This document shows positions 32,849 to 41,364 of a DNA stretch of 64,000 bases, piece after piece. The DNA is from Mogibacterium diversum. Its GTDB lineage: Bacteria > Bacillota > Clostridia > Peptostreptococcales > Anaerovoracaceae. The stretch is taken from the NCBI RefSeq assembly GCF_002998925.1, contig NZ_CP027228.1:620001-684000 (forward strand), in the 5' to 3' direction. The notes under the pieces were generated by a model. That model saw only the letters and a program-made list of their open reading frames with translations, was not told the DNA's origin and searched no databases. Position 1 is the first letter of the stretch. Every line of letters begins with the position of its first letter. A program made the translations under genes and the position numbers.

Positions 32849-34825
32849 TTATTCTTCTGTTGATTCAGCTTCAGCTTCAACTTCTTCTTCATCACCAAGC
32901 AAAGCCTTAATGCTTAGACTGATTCTCTTTCTATCTGCATCAATTTCCATAATCTTAGCAGTAATCGAATTTCCGAGCGCTAGCTCATCAGAAACATTCT
33001 CGACTCTTCTGTTGGCAATTTCAGAAATATGAACTAGTCCATCAAGACCAGCTTCTAGCTCAACGAATGCGCCATAGTCCTTAATCTGAACTACTTTACC
33101 TTCAATAATCTGACCAACCTCATACTTTGAACCAACTAGCGACCATGGTTCAGGCTGAGTCTGCTTGAGACCAAGAGAAATCTTCCCTTTCTCTTCGTTT
33201 AATGCAAGAATCTTAACGTTGATAATGTCTCCGATGTTGAGAACCTCCTTAGGGTGCTTAAGCTTGCCCCAAGAAATTTCAGAGATGTGAAGAAGACCGT
33301 CAACACCACCGATATCTACGAATGCACCGTAGTCAGTGAATCTCATAACTTTTCCTTCAACAACATCGCCAACATTTAGGTTCGCCCAAATCTCTGCAAC
33401 CTGCTTACGCTTTTCGTCAACTAGTACAGCCTTTCTTGAGAAAACTGCTCTGTTACGCTTGTTGTCAACCTTGATAACCTCAACATCTACTGTCTGTCCT
33501 AGGAATTCATCGGCATTTTCAACATATCTATCAGATAGCTGAGAAAGAGGAATAAATCCTGAAATCTCCTTATAAGCTGCAATTACTCCGCTGTTAACAG
33601 ATTTAACGAGCTTAACTGAAATAATCTCCTTATTAGCCTGTGCTGCGGCAAGTTCCTTGAAGTTCTCGTTCATCTCGAGTCTCTTCTTAGAAAGAAGAAT
33701 TCCACCCTCACCATCATCTGACTTCATTACCTTGGCCTGGATTTCATCACCTTCCTTAAATAAGTCAGCTAGAGTCTGTCCTGGCTCTAGAGATACCTCA
33801 TTCTTCAAAAGGATTCCATCCTTCTTGCATCCAATGTTAACGATTACCTCGTTATCCATTACCTGATGCACAGTTCCATCAACAATTTCTCCAGGTCTTG
33901 GTAGACGTAAAGAATTCTCAATGTCATCCATATAATCCAACATTGGATTATGATCCACATTAGCTGTGACATTTTCGCTCATACTAGCAATAACCTCCTT
34001 AATAATCCATTCGGGTGTTGAAGCACCCGCAGTTACCCCTATTTTATTATAATTGCCCAGTTCTTTCAACTCTAAATCTGAAATATCCTGTATAAATAAT
34101 GCATTTTTACAGTATTTTTTTGCTATTTCATATAGTTTTTTTGAATTTGAACTATTCGGATCTCCAATAACAACCATAACGTCTACTTTTTTTGCTAGTT
34201 GCGCACAGCTTTCCTGTCTATCTCTGGTTGCATTACAGATAGTGTTTTTTATCTCATATTTGAGAGATGCCTTGTCAAAAACGCCAAGAATAGAATCCAG
34301 CAGTTCTCGCTTTATAGTTGTCTGACACACTATTAATGGAATTTTGTCAGAATTAAAATTTCTAACGTATCTATCTGCCTCTTCTTTATTCTCTAAAATT
34401 ATTCCAGCATAATCACACCATCCATTGGTAGCTTTAACTTCTTGATGATTTGCACTCCCGACAATTATGATTGGCCTACCTTCTCCATGGGCCGATAAAA
34501 CCAATTTGTGAATCTTAGTTACAAATACGCAGGTTGTGTCTATTAATTCTATACCTTTTGCATCTGCCTTATCGTAAAACTCCTTTGGTTCCCCATGAGA
34601 GCGTACAATTACAACGTCACCTTCTTTTGCTTCATCGAGAGAAGAAATCATTTTCACTCCCATGGATTCAACCCTTTCAGTGACAGCCCTATTATGAATT
34701 AGATTGCCGCACGTGTATGTAGTACGGCAATCTTTTTTTGCTCTATCTATTCGTTCAAAGGTCTTATCAATGGCTTTCTCTACACCAAAGCAAAACCCAG
34801 AATGATCAGCTCTTATTATTTCCAA
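32849..34825 (-). CDS. ispH: Fusion of IspH (HMBPP reductase) and ribosomal protein S1-like domains
   Basis: A 658-residue bifunctional protein typical of Clostridia. Residues 1 to about 280 are 4-hydroxy-3-methylbut-2-enyl diphosphate reductase, the last step of the MEP isoprenoid pathway. The three Fe-S cysteines are Cys12 (GFCFGV), one in DTTCVF near 97 and one in TICNATRDRQ near 194; RSHGEP and TAGASTPEW are also kept. Residues from about 308 to 645 hold four S1 RNA-binding domains, the last two being canonical (DYGAFVDIGG, DYGAFVELEA). The tail is acidic. Its gene is 19 bases after eno. Confidence 0.96.
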   Translation of the reverse strand: MEIIRADHSGFCFGVEKAIDKTFERIDRAKKDCRTTYTCGNLIHNRAVTERVESMGVKMISSLDEAKEGDVVIVRSHGEPKEFYDKADAKGIELIDTTCVFVTKIHKLVLSAHGEGRPIIIVGSANHQEVKATNGWCDYAGIILENKEEADRYVRNFNSDKIPLIVCQTTIKRELLDSILGVFDKASLKYEIKNTICNATRDRQESCAQLAKKVDVMVVIGDPNSSNSKKLYEIAKKYCKNALFIQDISDLELKELGNYNKIGVTAGASTPEWIIKEVIASMSENVTANVDHNPMLDYMDDIENSLRLPRPGEIVDGTVHQVMDNEVIVNIGCKKDGILLKNEVSLEPGQTLADLFKEGDEIQAKVMKSDDGEGGILLSKKRLEMNENFKELAAAQANKEIISVKLVKSVNSGVIAAYKEISGFIPLSQLSDRYVENADEFLGQTVDVEVIKVDNKRNRAVFSRKAVLVDEKRKQVAEIWANLNVGDVVEGKVMRFTDYGAFVDIGGVDGLLHISEISWGKLKHPKEVLNIGDIINVKILALNEEKGKISLGLKQTQPEPWSLVGSKYEVGQIIEGKVVQIKDYGAFVELEAGLDGLVHISEIANRRVENVSDELALGNSITAKIMEIDADRKRISLSIKALLGDEEEVEAEAESTEE

Positions 34826-34844
34826 TTATCCACCTTACCAGTTT

Positions 34845-36125
34845 TTAGAAGCACTTTTTCCCAGGGAATTTGGCACCAGCTCCAAGCTTATCTTCAATTC
34901 TTAAAAGCTGGTTATACTTTGCAACTCTATCTGTACGAGCAGGTGCTCCGGTTTTAATCTGTCTTGCATTGATGCCTACTACTAAATCTGCAATAGTAGT
35001 ATCTTCTGTCTCACCAGATCTATGCGAAACTATTGCATTGTATCCGTTCTTTTTAGCAAGTTCAATTGCCTCTAGTGTCTCAGATATACTTCCAATCTGG
35101 TTAAGTTTAATTAGAATTGCATTTGCACAGCCGAGCTCAATACCCTTTGCTAATTTTTCTGGATTAGTAACAAATAAATCATCACCAACGATTTGAATCT
35201 TATCTCCAAGCTTTTCAGTCATGAGCTTCCATCCATCCCAATCATCTTCGTCCATTCCATCCTCGATAGAAGCAATTGGGTATTTGTCACAGAACTCTGC
35301 CCAGTTCTGAACTAGTTCAGAAGCGCTAAACTCTCTACCTGACTTAGGCATCTTGTAATAACCCGTCTTATCGGTTTTCCAGCCACTTGCAGCAGCATCA
35401 ATCGCAATTACAAAGTCATTTCCTGGAGTATATCCAGCATTCTTGATTGCTGCTAAGATGTAGTCTAATACTTCAAATTCATCCTTTAGGTCTGGTGCGA
35501 ATCCACCTTCATCACCAATTCCTACGGAATATCCTGCTTTTTTAAGATCTTTACCTAACTGATGATAAACTTCAGCACACCATCTTAAGCATTCCTTAAA
35601 GGAAGGTGCACCTACAGGCATAATCATAAACTCCTGTACATCGACGGTATTTGACGCGTGCTCTCCTCCATTCAGGATATTCATCATTGGAACAGGAAGT
35701 GTGTTTCCGTTAATACCACCGAAAAATTTAAATAGTGGAATACCTAATGATTTAGCTGCAGCCTTAGAACAAGCAAGAGACACTGCAAGAATAGCATTTG
35801 CACCGAAGTTACTCTTTCCCTTAGTTCCATCTGCGTCGATCATTAGCTTCTCTATTGCATATATGTCCTGAGCATCCTTGCCAAGAAGCAAGGTCTTAAT
35901 CTCATTATTGACGTGATATACTGCTTTAGAAACACCCTTGCCACCGTAACGAGATTTATCACCATCTCTAAGTTCAAGAGCTTCATATATACCCGTTGAT
36001 GCACCACTTGGTGTATCGCCAACTGCCACAGTCCCATCTTCTAACCATACCTCAGCTTCAACTGTAGGATTTCCTCTTGAGTCAAGAATTTCTCTGCCAA
36101 TTACATTTGTGATTATAGATGACAT
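34845..36125 (-). CDS. eno: Enolase
   Basis: A 426-residue glycolytic enzyme that interconverts 2-phosphoglycerate and phosphoenolpyruvate. Recognisable blocks are ILDSRGNPTVEAEVWLEDG near 13, GASTGIYEALELRDGD, NILNGGEHASNTVDVQEFM, GDEGGFAPD, the metal ligands in SIEDGMDEDDWDGW and GDDLFVTN, and IKLNQIGS with the catalytic Lys. Length is standard. It ends the gap-pgk-tpiA-eno operon; the expected gpmI between tpiA and eno is absent, so phosphoglycerate mutase must be encoded elsewhere. Confidence 0.98.
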   Translation of the reverse strand: MSSIITNVIGREILDSRGNPTVEAEVWLEDGTVAVGDTPSGASTGIYEALELRDGDKSRYGGKGVSKAVYHVNNEIKTLLLGKDAQDIYAIEKLMIDADGTKGKSNFGANAILAVSLACSKAAAKSLGIPLFKFFGGINGNTLPVPMMNILNGGEHASNTVDVQEFMIMPVGAPSFKECLRWCAEVYHQLGKDLKKAGYSVGIGDEGGFAPDLKDEFEVLDYILAAIKNAGYTPGNDFVIAIDAAASGWKTDKTGYYKMPKSGREFSASELVQNWAEFCDKYPIASIEDGMDEDDWDGWKLMTEKLGDKIQIVGDDLFVTNPEKLAKGIELGCANAILIKLNQIGSISETLEAIELAKKNGYNAIVSHRSGETEDTTIADLVVGINARQIKTGAPARTDRVAKYNQLLRIEDKLGAGAKFPGKKCF

Positions 36126-36193
36126 ACCATACCCTCCGTTTTTAAGTAAAATTTAATATAATATAACAGAATACACATAATATATATCTGTAA

Positions 36194-36955
36194 TTACTGT
36201 AGTTTGAACGCTGCCTTTGCAATTTCCATAAACGTTCCAACCTCCAGGCTTGCACCTCCTATAAGGCCTCCGTTAATATCAGGTTTTTTTAGAAGTTCAT
36301 CGGCATTTGAAGGTTTCATACTGCCTCCGTACTGAATTATCATTCCTTCTGCAGTTTCCCTTCCATACATCCCTTCTATCATTCCTCTGATAAATCCACA
36401 CATCTCCTCTGCCTGATCTGGTGTTGCCGTCTTACCTGTTCCTATCGCCCAAATTGGTTCATATGCTATAACAATCTGTTCAACTTCCGCTGGGGTGAGT
36501 CCGTCTAGGTCTTCAGTTATCTGTCCACTGACAAATAGCATTGCATTGCCAGTCTCTCTAATTTCTAGACTTTCCCCAACACATAAAATAGGCGTGATTC
36601 CGGCATTTAAGAGTGCTTTAAGCTTCATATTTACCGTACTATCTGTCTCAGCAAAATATTCTCTTCTTTCAGAGTGACCCACGATGCAGAGATCAATATC
36701 AAGCTCCTTGAGCATAGGGACTGAAATCTCTCCAGTATAGGCTCCACTCTTTTCAAAATGAACATTCTGTGCACCGACCTTTATACCTGTCCCATCGAGT
36801 TCTCTCTTGAGGGTCTCAAGCTGCGTAAACGGTGCAATTACAGCCAATTGCTCTGGATGTGCAATCCTCTCACCTTTTAATTGGTCGGCAAAGAGTTTTG
36901 CTTCAGCAATTGATTTATTCATCTTCCAATTACCAGCAATTAAAAATTTCTTCAT
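36194..36955 (-). CDS. tpiA: Triosephosphate isomerase
   Basis: A 253-residue TIM barrel that interconverts dihydroxyacetone phosphate and glyceraldehyde 3-phosphate. Catalytic residues are visible: Lys in GNWKMNKS near 11, His in CIVGHSERREYF near 96 and Glu in VIAYEPIWAIGTGKTA near 168. The phosphate loops QYGGSMKP and GLIGGASLE are intact. It lies 21 bases after pgk in the glycolytic operon. Confidence 0.98.
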   Translation of the reverse strand: MKKFLIAGNWKMNKSIAEAKLFADQLKGERIAHPEQLAVIAPFTQLETLKRELDGTGIKVGAQNVHFEKSGAYTGEISVPMLKELDIDLCIVGHSERREYFAETDSTVNMKLKALLNAGITPILCVGESLEIRETGNAMLFVSGQITEDLDGLTPAEVEQIVIAYEPIWAIGTGKTATPDQAEEMCGFIRGMIEGMYGRETAEGMIIQYGGSMKPSNADELLKKPDINGGLIGGASLEVGTFMEIAKAAFKLQ

Positions 36956-36976
36956 CTAATTATCCTGCCCTTTAAT

Positions 36977-38161
36977 CTATTTTTCATTTAAGCATGCTAT
37001 TCCAGGAAGGTCTTTTCCTTCTAAGAATTCTAGGCTTGCTCCTCCTCCTGTGGAAATATGCGTCATCTTATCAGCTAACCCAAACGAAGTCACTGCTGCA
37101 GCTGAATCTCCACCCCCAATTATAGTAGTCGCATCAATTGATGCTAGGCATTCTGCAATCGCTCTTGTTCCAGAAGCAAACGTTGGCATTTCAAACACTC
37201 CCATTGGCCCGTTCCACACTACGGTCTTGCACTTCTCAAGTTCACTGCAATATAACTGCTCAGACTTTGGTCCGATATCCATTCCCATCATGTCGTCAGG
37301 AATTTCTGACACACTATAGACACCGTGCTCTGATTCATTCGAGAACTCTTTTGCTGCTACAACGTCCACAGGTAACATGAGCTTAACACCCTTTGCTGCT
37401 GCTTCAGTCTTAATCTTTCCGATAAGTTCGTAACCTTCTTCGTCGAAAATAGATTTTCCAATGCTATAGCCTTCAGCTTTTAGGAAAGTATAAACCATAC
37501 CTCCACCAATAACTAAGTAGTCTATCTTATCTAATAGATTAATAATAACCGGAATCTTATCTTTTACCTTTGCGCCACCCATTATTGCAGCCAGCGGTCT
37601 TTCCGGTTTTTCAATTGCAGCACCCAAAAACTTCAATTCCTTCTCAATCAGGAATCCCGACACTGCAGGAATATAATCGACTATACCTGTTGTTGAAGCA
37701 TGCGCTCTATGCGCCGTTCCAAATGCTTCCTGTACAAATACATCACCGAGAGATGCTAGCTCTCGTGCAAACGTAGGATCATTCTTCGTTTCTTCACTTC
37801 TGTATCTTACATTCTCAATAAGAGCAACTTCTGAAGGAGCAAGATTTTTAACAGCTTCAGAAACTTTATCATCGACCACTACATCAGATTTTATAAATTT
37901 AACATGAGATCCAAGTTTTTCACTAAGCATTTCCGCTACCGGATGGAGCGAGAAATCATCATTAGGCTCACCTTTTGGTCTACCAAGATGCGATAAAATA
38001 ACAACTTTAGCGCCATTATCACGTAAATAATTTATAGTTGGTAATGCAGCAACAATTCTAGTATCATCACTGATTTTACCATTTACAAGCGGAACATTGA
38101 AGTCGCACCTTACCACCGCTGTTTTATCAGACCAATCAATATCCCTAATCGTCTTCTTCAT
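36977..38161 (-). CDS. pgk: Phosphoglycerate kinase
   Basis: A 394-residue two-domain kinase that makes ATP from 1,3-bisphosphoglycerate. N-terminal substrate loop RCDFNVPLVNGKISDDTRI near 19-37, LSHLGRPKG, then the hinge and the C-terminal nucleotide domain with GGAKVKDKI, WNGPMGVFE and GGGDSAAAV. Length is standard. It follows gap after a 71-base spacer that contains a hairpin, and precedes tpiA by 21 bases. Confidence 0.98.
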   Translation of the reverse strand: MKKTIRDIDWSDKTAVVRCDFNVPLVNGKISDDTRIVAALPTINYLRDNGAKVVILSHLGRPKGEPNDDFSLHPVAEMLSEKLGSHVKFIKSDVVVDDKVSEAVKNLAPSEVALIENVRYRSEETKNDPTFARELASLGDVFVQEAFGTAHRAHASTTGIVDYIPAVSGFLIEKELKFLGAAIEKPERPLAAIMGGAKVKDKIPVIINLLDKIDYLVIGGGMVYTFLKAEGYSIGKSIFDEEGYELIGKIKTEAAAKGVKLMLPVDVVAAKEFSNESEHGVYSVSEIPDDMMGMDIGPKSEQLYCSELEKCKTVVWNGPMGVFEMPTFASGTRAIAECLASIDATTIIGGGDSAAAVTSFGLADKMTHISTGGGASLEFLEGKDLPGIACLNEK

Positions 38162-38193
38162 ATCGTGTACCTCACTTGTACAAAATAAATGAT

Positions 38194-38216
38194 ATGCCGC
38201 GCATAATGCACGGCAT
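38194..38216 (-). other. Hairpin between gap and pgk
   Basis: ATGCCG plus CGCA pairs with TGCA plus CGGCAT with one C-A mismatch and a three-base loop. There is no proper T run, so it may be a partial terminator or an mRNA end-protecting or processing structure that allows more gap than pgk message. Confidence 0.5.
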
Positions 38217-38232
38217 CGTATAGTTATAATTC

Positions 38233-39246
38233 TTATTTATTATCAACTTTCCCCATGTGCTGGATGAGTCTTAGAAGCTGTATGCTATATCCGTACTCAT
38301 TATCATAGAACATAATAAACTTGAAGAACCTGTCATTTAATTCTATACCTTCTCTAGCATCAAATATGCACGTACAAGGATCCCCGATAAAATCACACGA
38401 CACAACTTCATCATCAACGAATTCGATAATTCCTTTAAATTCATTCTCAGAAGCTTCCTTGACCTTAGCACAAATATCTTCGTAAGATGCTGGATTCTTG
38501 AGAATAAGATTTAAATCTATAACCGATACATTCGCTGTTGGTACACGGTAAGCTTTACCTGTTAGTCTTCCCTCTAATTCTGGAATTACAAGAGATACAG
38601 CCTTTGCTGCACCGGTTGTAGTAGGAATTATATTGTTAAATACAGATCTTCCGGTTCTCCAGTCCTTCATAGATCTTGCATCAACAACTTTCTGCTTTGC
38701 TGTTGCAGCATGAATGGTTGACATCAGACCCTGATCGATTCCCCAGTTATCATTGATAACCTTACAAAGAGGAGCCAAGCAGTTCGTTGTACAAGATGCA
38801 TTAGAAACAACATTGAACTTACTATCATAATCCTCGTGGTTAACACCATAGACATACGTAGGTGTTGCCTTATCTTTTGCAGGAGCCGAAATAATTACCT
38901 TCTTAGCACCAGCATCGAGATGTGCCTGAGCTTTTTCAGTAGTGTTATAAGCACCTGTTCCTTCAACTATGTATTCCGCTCCACACTTATCCCAAGGAAT
39001 ATTTTTCGCATCATCTTCCATAAATACTGGAATTTTCTTGCCATTTACAACGATTCCATCTTCATACTTCTCAACAGTTCCAGGGAATCTGCCGAACGTC
39101 GAATCGTATTTAAGCATATAGACGATATAATCTAGATCGGAGTTACGCCAATTAATACCTGCAATTTCGATATCATCCATATCAAGAGCTGCTCTCATGA
39201 CTACTCTTGAAATTCTTCCGAATCCGCTAATACCGACTTTAATCAT
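38233..39246 (-). CDS. gap: Glyceraldehyde-3-phosphate dehydrogenase, atypical cofactor loop
   Basis: A 337-residue tetrameric dehydrogenase. Rossmann motif GISGFGRISR at 5-14, catalytic Cys in NASCTTNC near 153 with His in the following HAATAKQK block, phosphate site TTGAAKAV and C-terminal DNEYGYS. At the end of strand 2 the sequence is GINWRNSDLDY: Trp33 and Arg34 stand where NAD-dependent enzymes have an Asp that holds the adenosine ribose (NDL or NDP). Cofactor preference may therefore be relaxed or shifted to NADP; this is inference. It is the first gene of the glycolytic operon, with AAGGAGG before ATG 39246. Confidence 0.96.
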   Translation of the reverse strand: MIKVGISGFGRISRVVMRAALDMDDIEIAGINWRNSDLDYIVYMLKYDSTFGRFPGTVEKYEDGIVVNGKKIPVFMEDDAKNIPWDKCGAEYIVEGTGAYNTTEKAQAHLDAGAKKVIISAPAKDKATPTYVYGVNHEDYDSKFNVVSNASCTTNCLAPLCKVINDNWGIDQGLMSTIHAATAKQKVVDARSMKDWRTGRSVFNNIIPTTTGAAKAVSLVIPELEGRLTGKAYRVPTANVSVIDLNLILKNPASYEDICAKVKEASENEFKGIIEFVDDEVVSCDFIGDPCTCIFDAREGIELNDRFFKFIMFYDNEYGYSIQLLRLIQHMGKVDNK

Positions 39247-39294
39247 TTTTTCCTCCTTAACATTCGAAAAAGATTGCCATTACATAAAACGACA

Positions 39295-39765
39295 CTATAG
39301 AAGCCCAGGGAATCCGTTCTGACGGAGAGCTTCAAATAAAACAATGTTGACTGAATTAGCAAGGTTCAGAGACCTAAGCCTTGTATTCTCACTCATGGGT
39401 ATTCTAATAGCTGTGTCAGCATAATTTCCAATCAGCTCTTTAGGAAGACCTCTTGTCTCTCGCCCAAATAAGAACATATCACCATCTTCATATTCGAAAT
39501 CAGTATAACAATTATCACCGTGAGTGGTAGCAAGGAATAATCTCGCATTCCCATGTTCAGAGAGGAACTTATCTAAACTATCGTGAACGATTAAATCAAC
39601 GTATCTCCAGTAGTCAAGTCCAGCTCTGCGAACCGATTTCTCATCTATATTAAACCCAAGTGGTCGCACTAGATGAAGCGTAGTATTGGTTGCTGCGCAG
39701 GTTCTTGCAATGTTACCAGTATTTTGAGGTATTTCTGGCTCAACTAGGACTACATGTAGTGACAA
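39295..39765 (-). CDS. trmL: tRNA (cytidine/uridine-34-2'-O)-methyltransferase TrmL
   Basis: A SPOUT-class methyltransferase of about 156 residues that modifies the wobble base of leucine tRNAs. It has VLVEPEIPQNTGNIARTC near the N-terminus, LFGRETRGLP in the middle (SAM site) and the knot segment IPMSENTRLRSLNLANSV near the end. The frame is open further upstream into nth, but the family starts at this position. TTG 39763-39765 has AAGGAG six bases before it, whereas the ATG at 39771 touches that site. The gene probably starts with TTG. Confidence 0.93.
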   Translation of the reverse strand: MSLHVVLVEPEIPQNTGNIARTCAATNTTLHLVRPLGFNIDEKSVRRAGLDYWRYVDLIVHDSLDKFLSEHGNARLFLATTHGDNCYTDFEYEDGDMFLFGRETRGLPKELIGNYADTAIRIPMSENTRLRSLNLANSVNIVLFEALRQNGFPGLL

Positions 39766-39847
39766 ATTCATCTCCTTAAAAACTAAAACTTTCAACAAAA
39801 ATATAATATCAGTTAGGTGTTGTATTTTCAATAATGCAATTTTAAAT

Positions 39848-40513
39848 TTATTTTTGATTCTCTCTATTATATCTACATACATCCCTTACACAGCATTCAT
39901 CACATTTGGGATTTCTGGCGGTACAGCATCTTCTTCCGTGAAAAATTAATACATGATGCATATGTGACCATCTATTCTTAGGAATTACTTCCATAAGTGC
40001 TTTTTCTGTTTTTAAAACATCACCCTCATCAACGAGCCCAATTCGATTAGAAACCCTAAACACATGGGTATCGACAGCTATATGAGGCTCTCCAAACCCG
40101 ACAGACATGACTACATTGGCTGTCTTACGCCCTACTCCCGGAAGTTTTTGAAGTTCTGAAAAGTTGCGAGGAACTTCTCCCCCATATGATTCAGTTAGCA
40201 TATTTCCAATTCCTACAAGGCTTTTTGCTTTATTTTTATATAATCCTAGAGTTTTAATCATTCCTTCCACGTCTTTGATGTCTGCTGCTGCTAGTTGACG
40301 TGGATTCTCATAAGTACTAAAAAGTCTTGGTGTTATCCTGTTTACACTTGCGTCTGTCGTCTGTGCAGATAATACAACTGCAAGTAGCAAATGAAAGATC
40401 GAATCATAATGTAGTGCACAATCAGCATCAGGATACTCTGCTTCCAGCTTATCCAATACTAATTTTACTTCATCATCAGTTTTAAAATATTTTTTTGTTT
40501 TACGTTTATTCAT
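39848..40513 (-). CDS. nth: Endonuclease III (DNA glycosylase/AP lyase)
   Basis: A 221-residue base-excision repair enzyme for oxidised pyrimidines. The helix-hairpin-helix LPGVGRKTANVV near 118 carries the catalytic Lys, VDTHVFRVSNRIG near 142 the catalytic Asp, and the C-terminus holds the [4Fe-4S] set CX6CX2CX5C (CTARNPKC..C.....C). Length is standard. It lies upstream of trmL and is divergent from the GntR regulator. Confidence 0.96.
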   Translation of the reverse strand: MNKRKTKKYFKTDDEVKLVLDKLEAEYPDADCALHYDSIFHLLLAVVLSAQTTDASVNRITPRLFSTYENPRQLAAADIKDVEGMIKTLGLYKNKAKSLVGIGNMLTESYGGEVPRNFSELQKLPGVGRKTANVVMSVGFGEPHIAVDTHVFRVSNRIGLVDEGDVLKTEKALMEVIPKNRWSHMHHVLIFHGRRCCTARNPKCDECCVRDVCRYNRENQK

Positions 40514-40541
40514 GATACTACCCTTTTTTCGTGTTTAAATA

Positions 40542-40569
40542 TTGACTTTATACATGCTTTCAATATAAT
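40542..40569 (+). promoter_or_regulatory. Promoter of the GntR regulator gene
   Basis: TTGACT (40542-40547), a 16-base spacer and a perfect TATAAT (40564-40569), 74 bases before the start codon. Confidence 0.7.
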
Positions 40570-40570
40570 C

Positions 40571-40604
40571 GTATACGAAGAATACATTTATACAAATTGT
40601 ATAC
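40571..40604. promoter_or_regulatory. Likely GntR operators (autoregulation)
   Basis: GTATAC at 40571-40576, right after the -10 box, and a 15-bp palindrome TATACAAATTGTATA at 40589-40603. TTGTATAC-like palindromes are typical FCD-type GntR targets, and the position just past the promoter suits repression. Confidence 0.6.
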
Positions 40605-40642
40605 CCCATACAGTAGTGTAATTACAATTAAAGGAGCTAAAT

Positions 40643-41302
40643 ATGGTAATGAACCCCGAACTAGAGAGCAATCAGCCTCTATCAAATAGTCTTTTCGTAA
40701 AGGTCCAAAAAGACATTCTCAGCGGAAAAATACCAGCTAATTCAAAGCTTACAGAGCAGGCAATCTGCAAGAAATACAACGTTAGTAGAACTCCTGTACG
40801 CGAGGCCTTTAGACAATTAGAATCTGACGGACTAATTGAAAATATACCTAATCGCGGTGCATACGTAATCGGTTTATCAAGCCGTGATATTTCAGACCTA
40901 TTTGATCTTAGGAGAACGTTTGAAGTACAAGCAGTCGAATGGGCGATTGAGCGAATGAATGATGATGAAGTAAACACACTTAGAGAGAACATCGAATTTA
41001 TGGAGTTCTATACTCTAAAAAATGATGTAGATAAGGTTTTGTATTTTAATTCCGCATTCCACAATATCATCTATAAAGGTACTAAAAACAGAATGCTCTA
41101 TCTTACTTTATCAACATATCAAACATACCTTAAGCACTCAGCACCTGCAAAGACATTCTCCGATGACTATCTGAAAACGATACTGCAGGAGCACAAGAAT
41201 ATTTTTGAAGCCTTCGAAACTAAAAATGTAGCCGCTGGTAAAACTGCTATGGAATACCATATGAAACAAAGCAAACTTCGAAGAATGTCTCATCTCTTCT
41301 AA
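40643..41302 (+). CDS. GntR-family transcriptional regulator, FCD (FadR) subfamily
   Basis: A 219-residue regulator. The N-terminal winged helix (about 14-78) shows ILSGKIPANSKLTEQAICKK then VSRTPVREAFRQLESDGL, the GntR signature. The C-terminal all-helical FCD domain (about 88-210) has DLRRTFEV, FHNIIYKG-type FH and HKNIFEAFETKN with the histidines that bind a metal and a carboxylate ligand. The ligand and the targets outside its own promoter are unknown. It stands alone between divergent nth and a convergent hydrolase-like gene. AAGGAG precedes ATG 40643. Confidence 0.92.
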   Translation: MVMNPELESNQPLSNSLFVKVQKDILSGKIPANSKLTEQAICKKYNVSRTPVREAFRQLESDGLIENIPNRGAYVIGLSSRDISDLFDLRRTFEVQAVEWAIERMNDDEVNTLRENIEFMEFYTLKNDVDKVLYFNSAFHNIIYKGTKNRMLYLTLSTYQTYLKHSAPAKTFSDDYLKTILQEHKNIFEAFETKNVAAGKTAMEYHMKQSKLRRMSHLF

Positions 41303-41312
41303 ATAACATATC

Positions 41313-41354
41313 AATGCGATAGCATTATTTTTTAATAATACTATCGCATTTTAT
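41313..41354. terminator. Bidirectional terminator between gntR and the hydrolase-like gene
   Basis: A perfect 10-bp stem, AATGCGATAG (41313-41322) with CTATCGCATT (41341-41350), T-rich on the plus strand; it serves two converging genes. Confidence 0.8.
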
Positions 41355-41364
41355 ATGAATTAGA

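Noticed and set aside
39766..39882. N-terminal extension of trmL into nth
   Set aside because: The extra residues have no family match and no ribosome binding site; the family start is the TTG at 39765.
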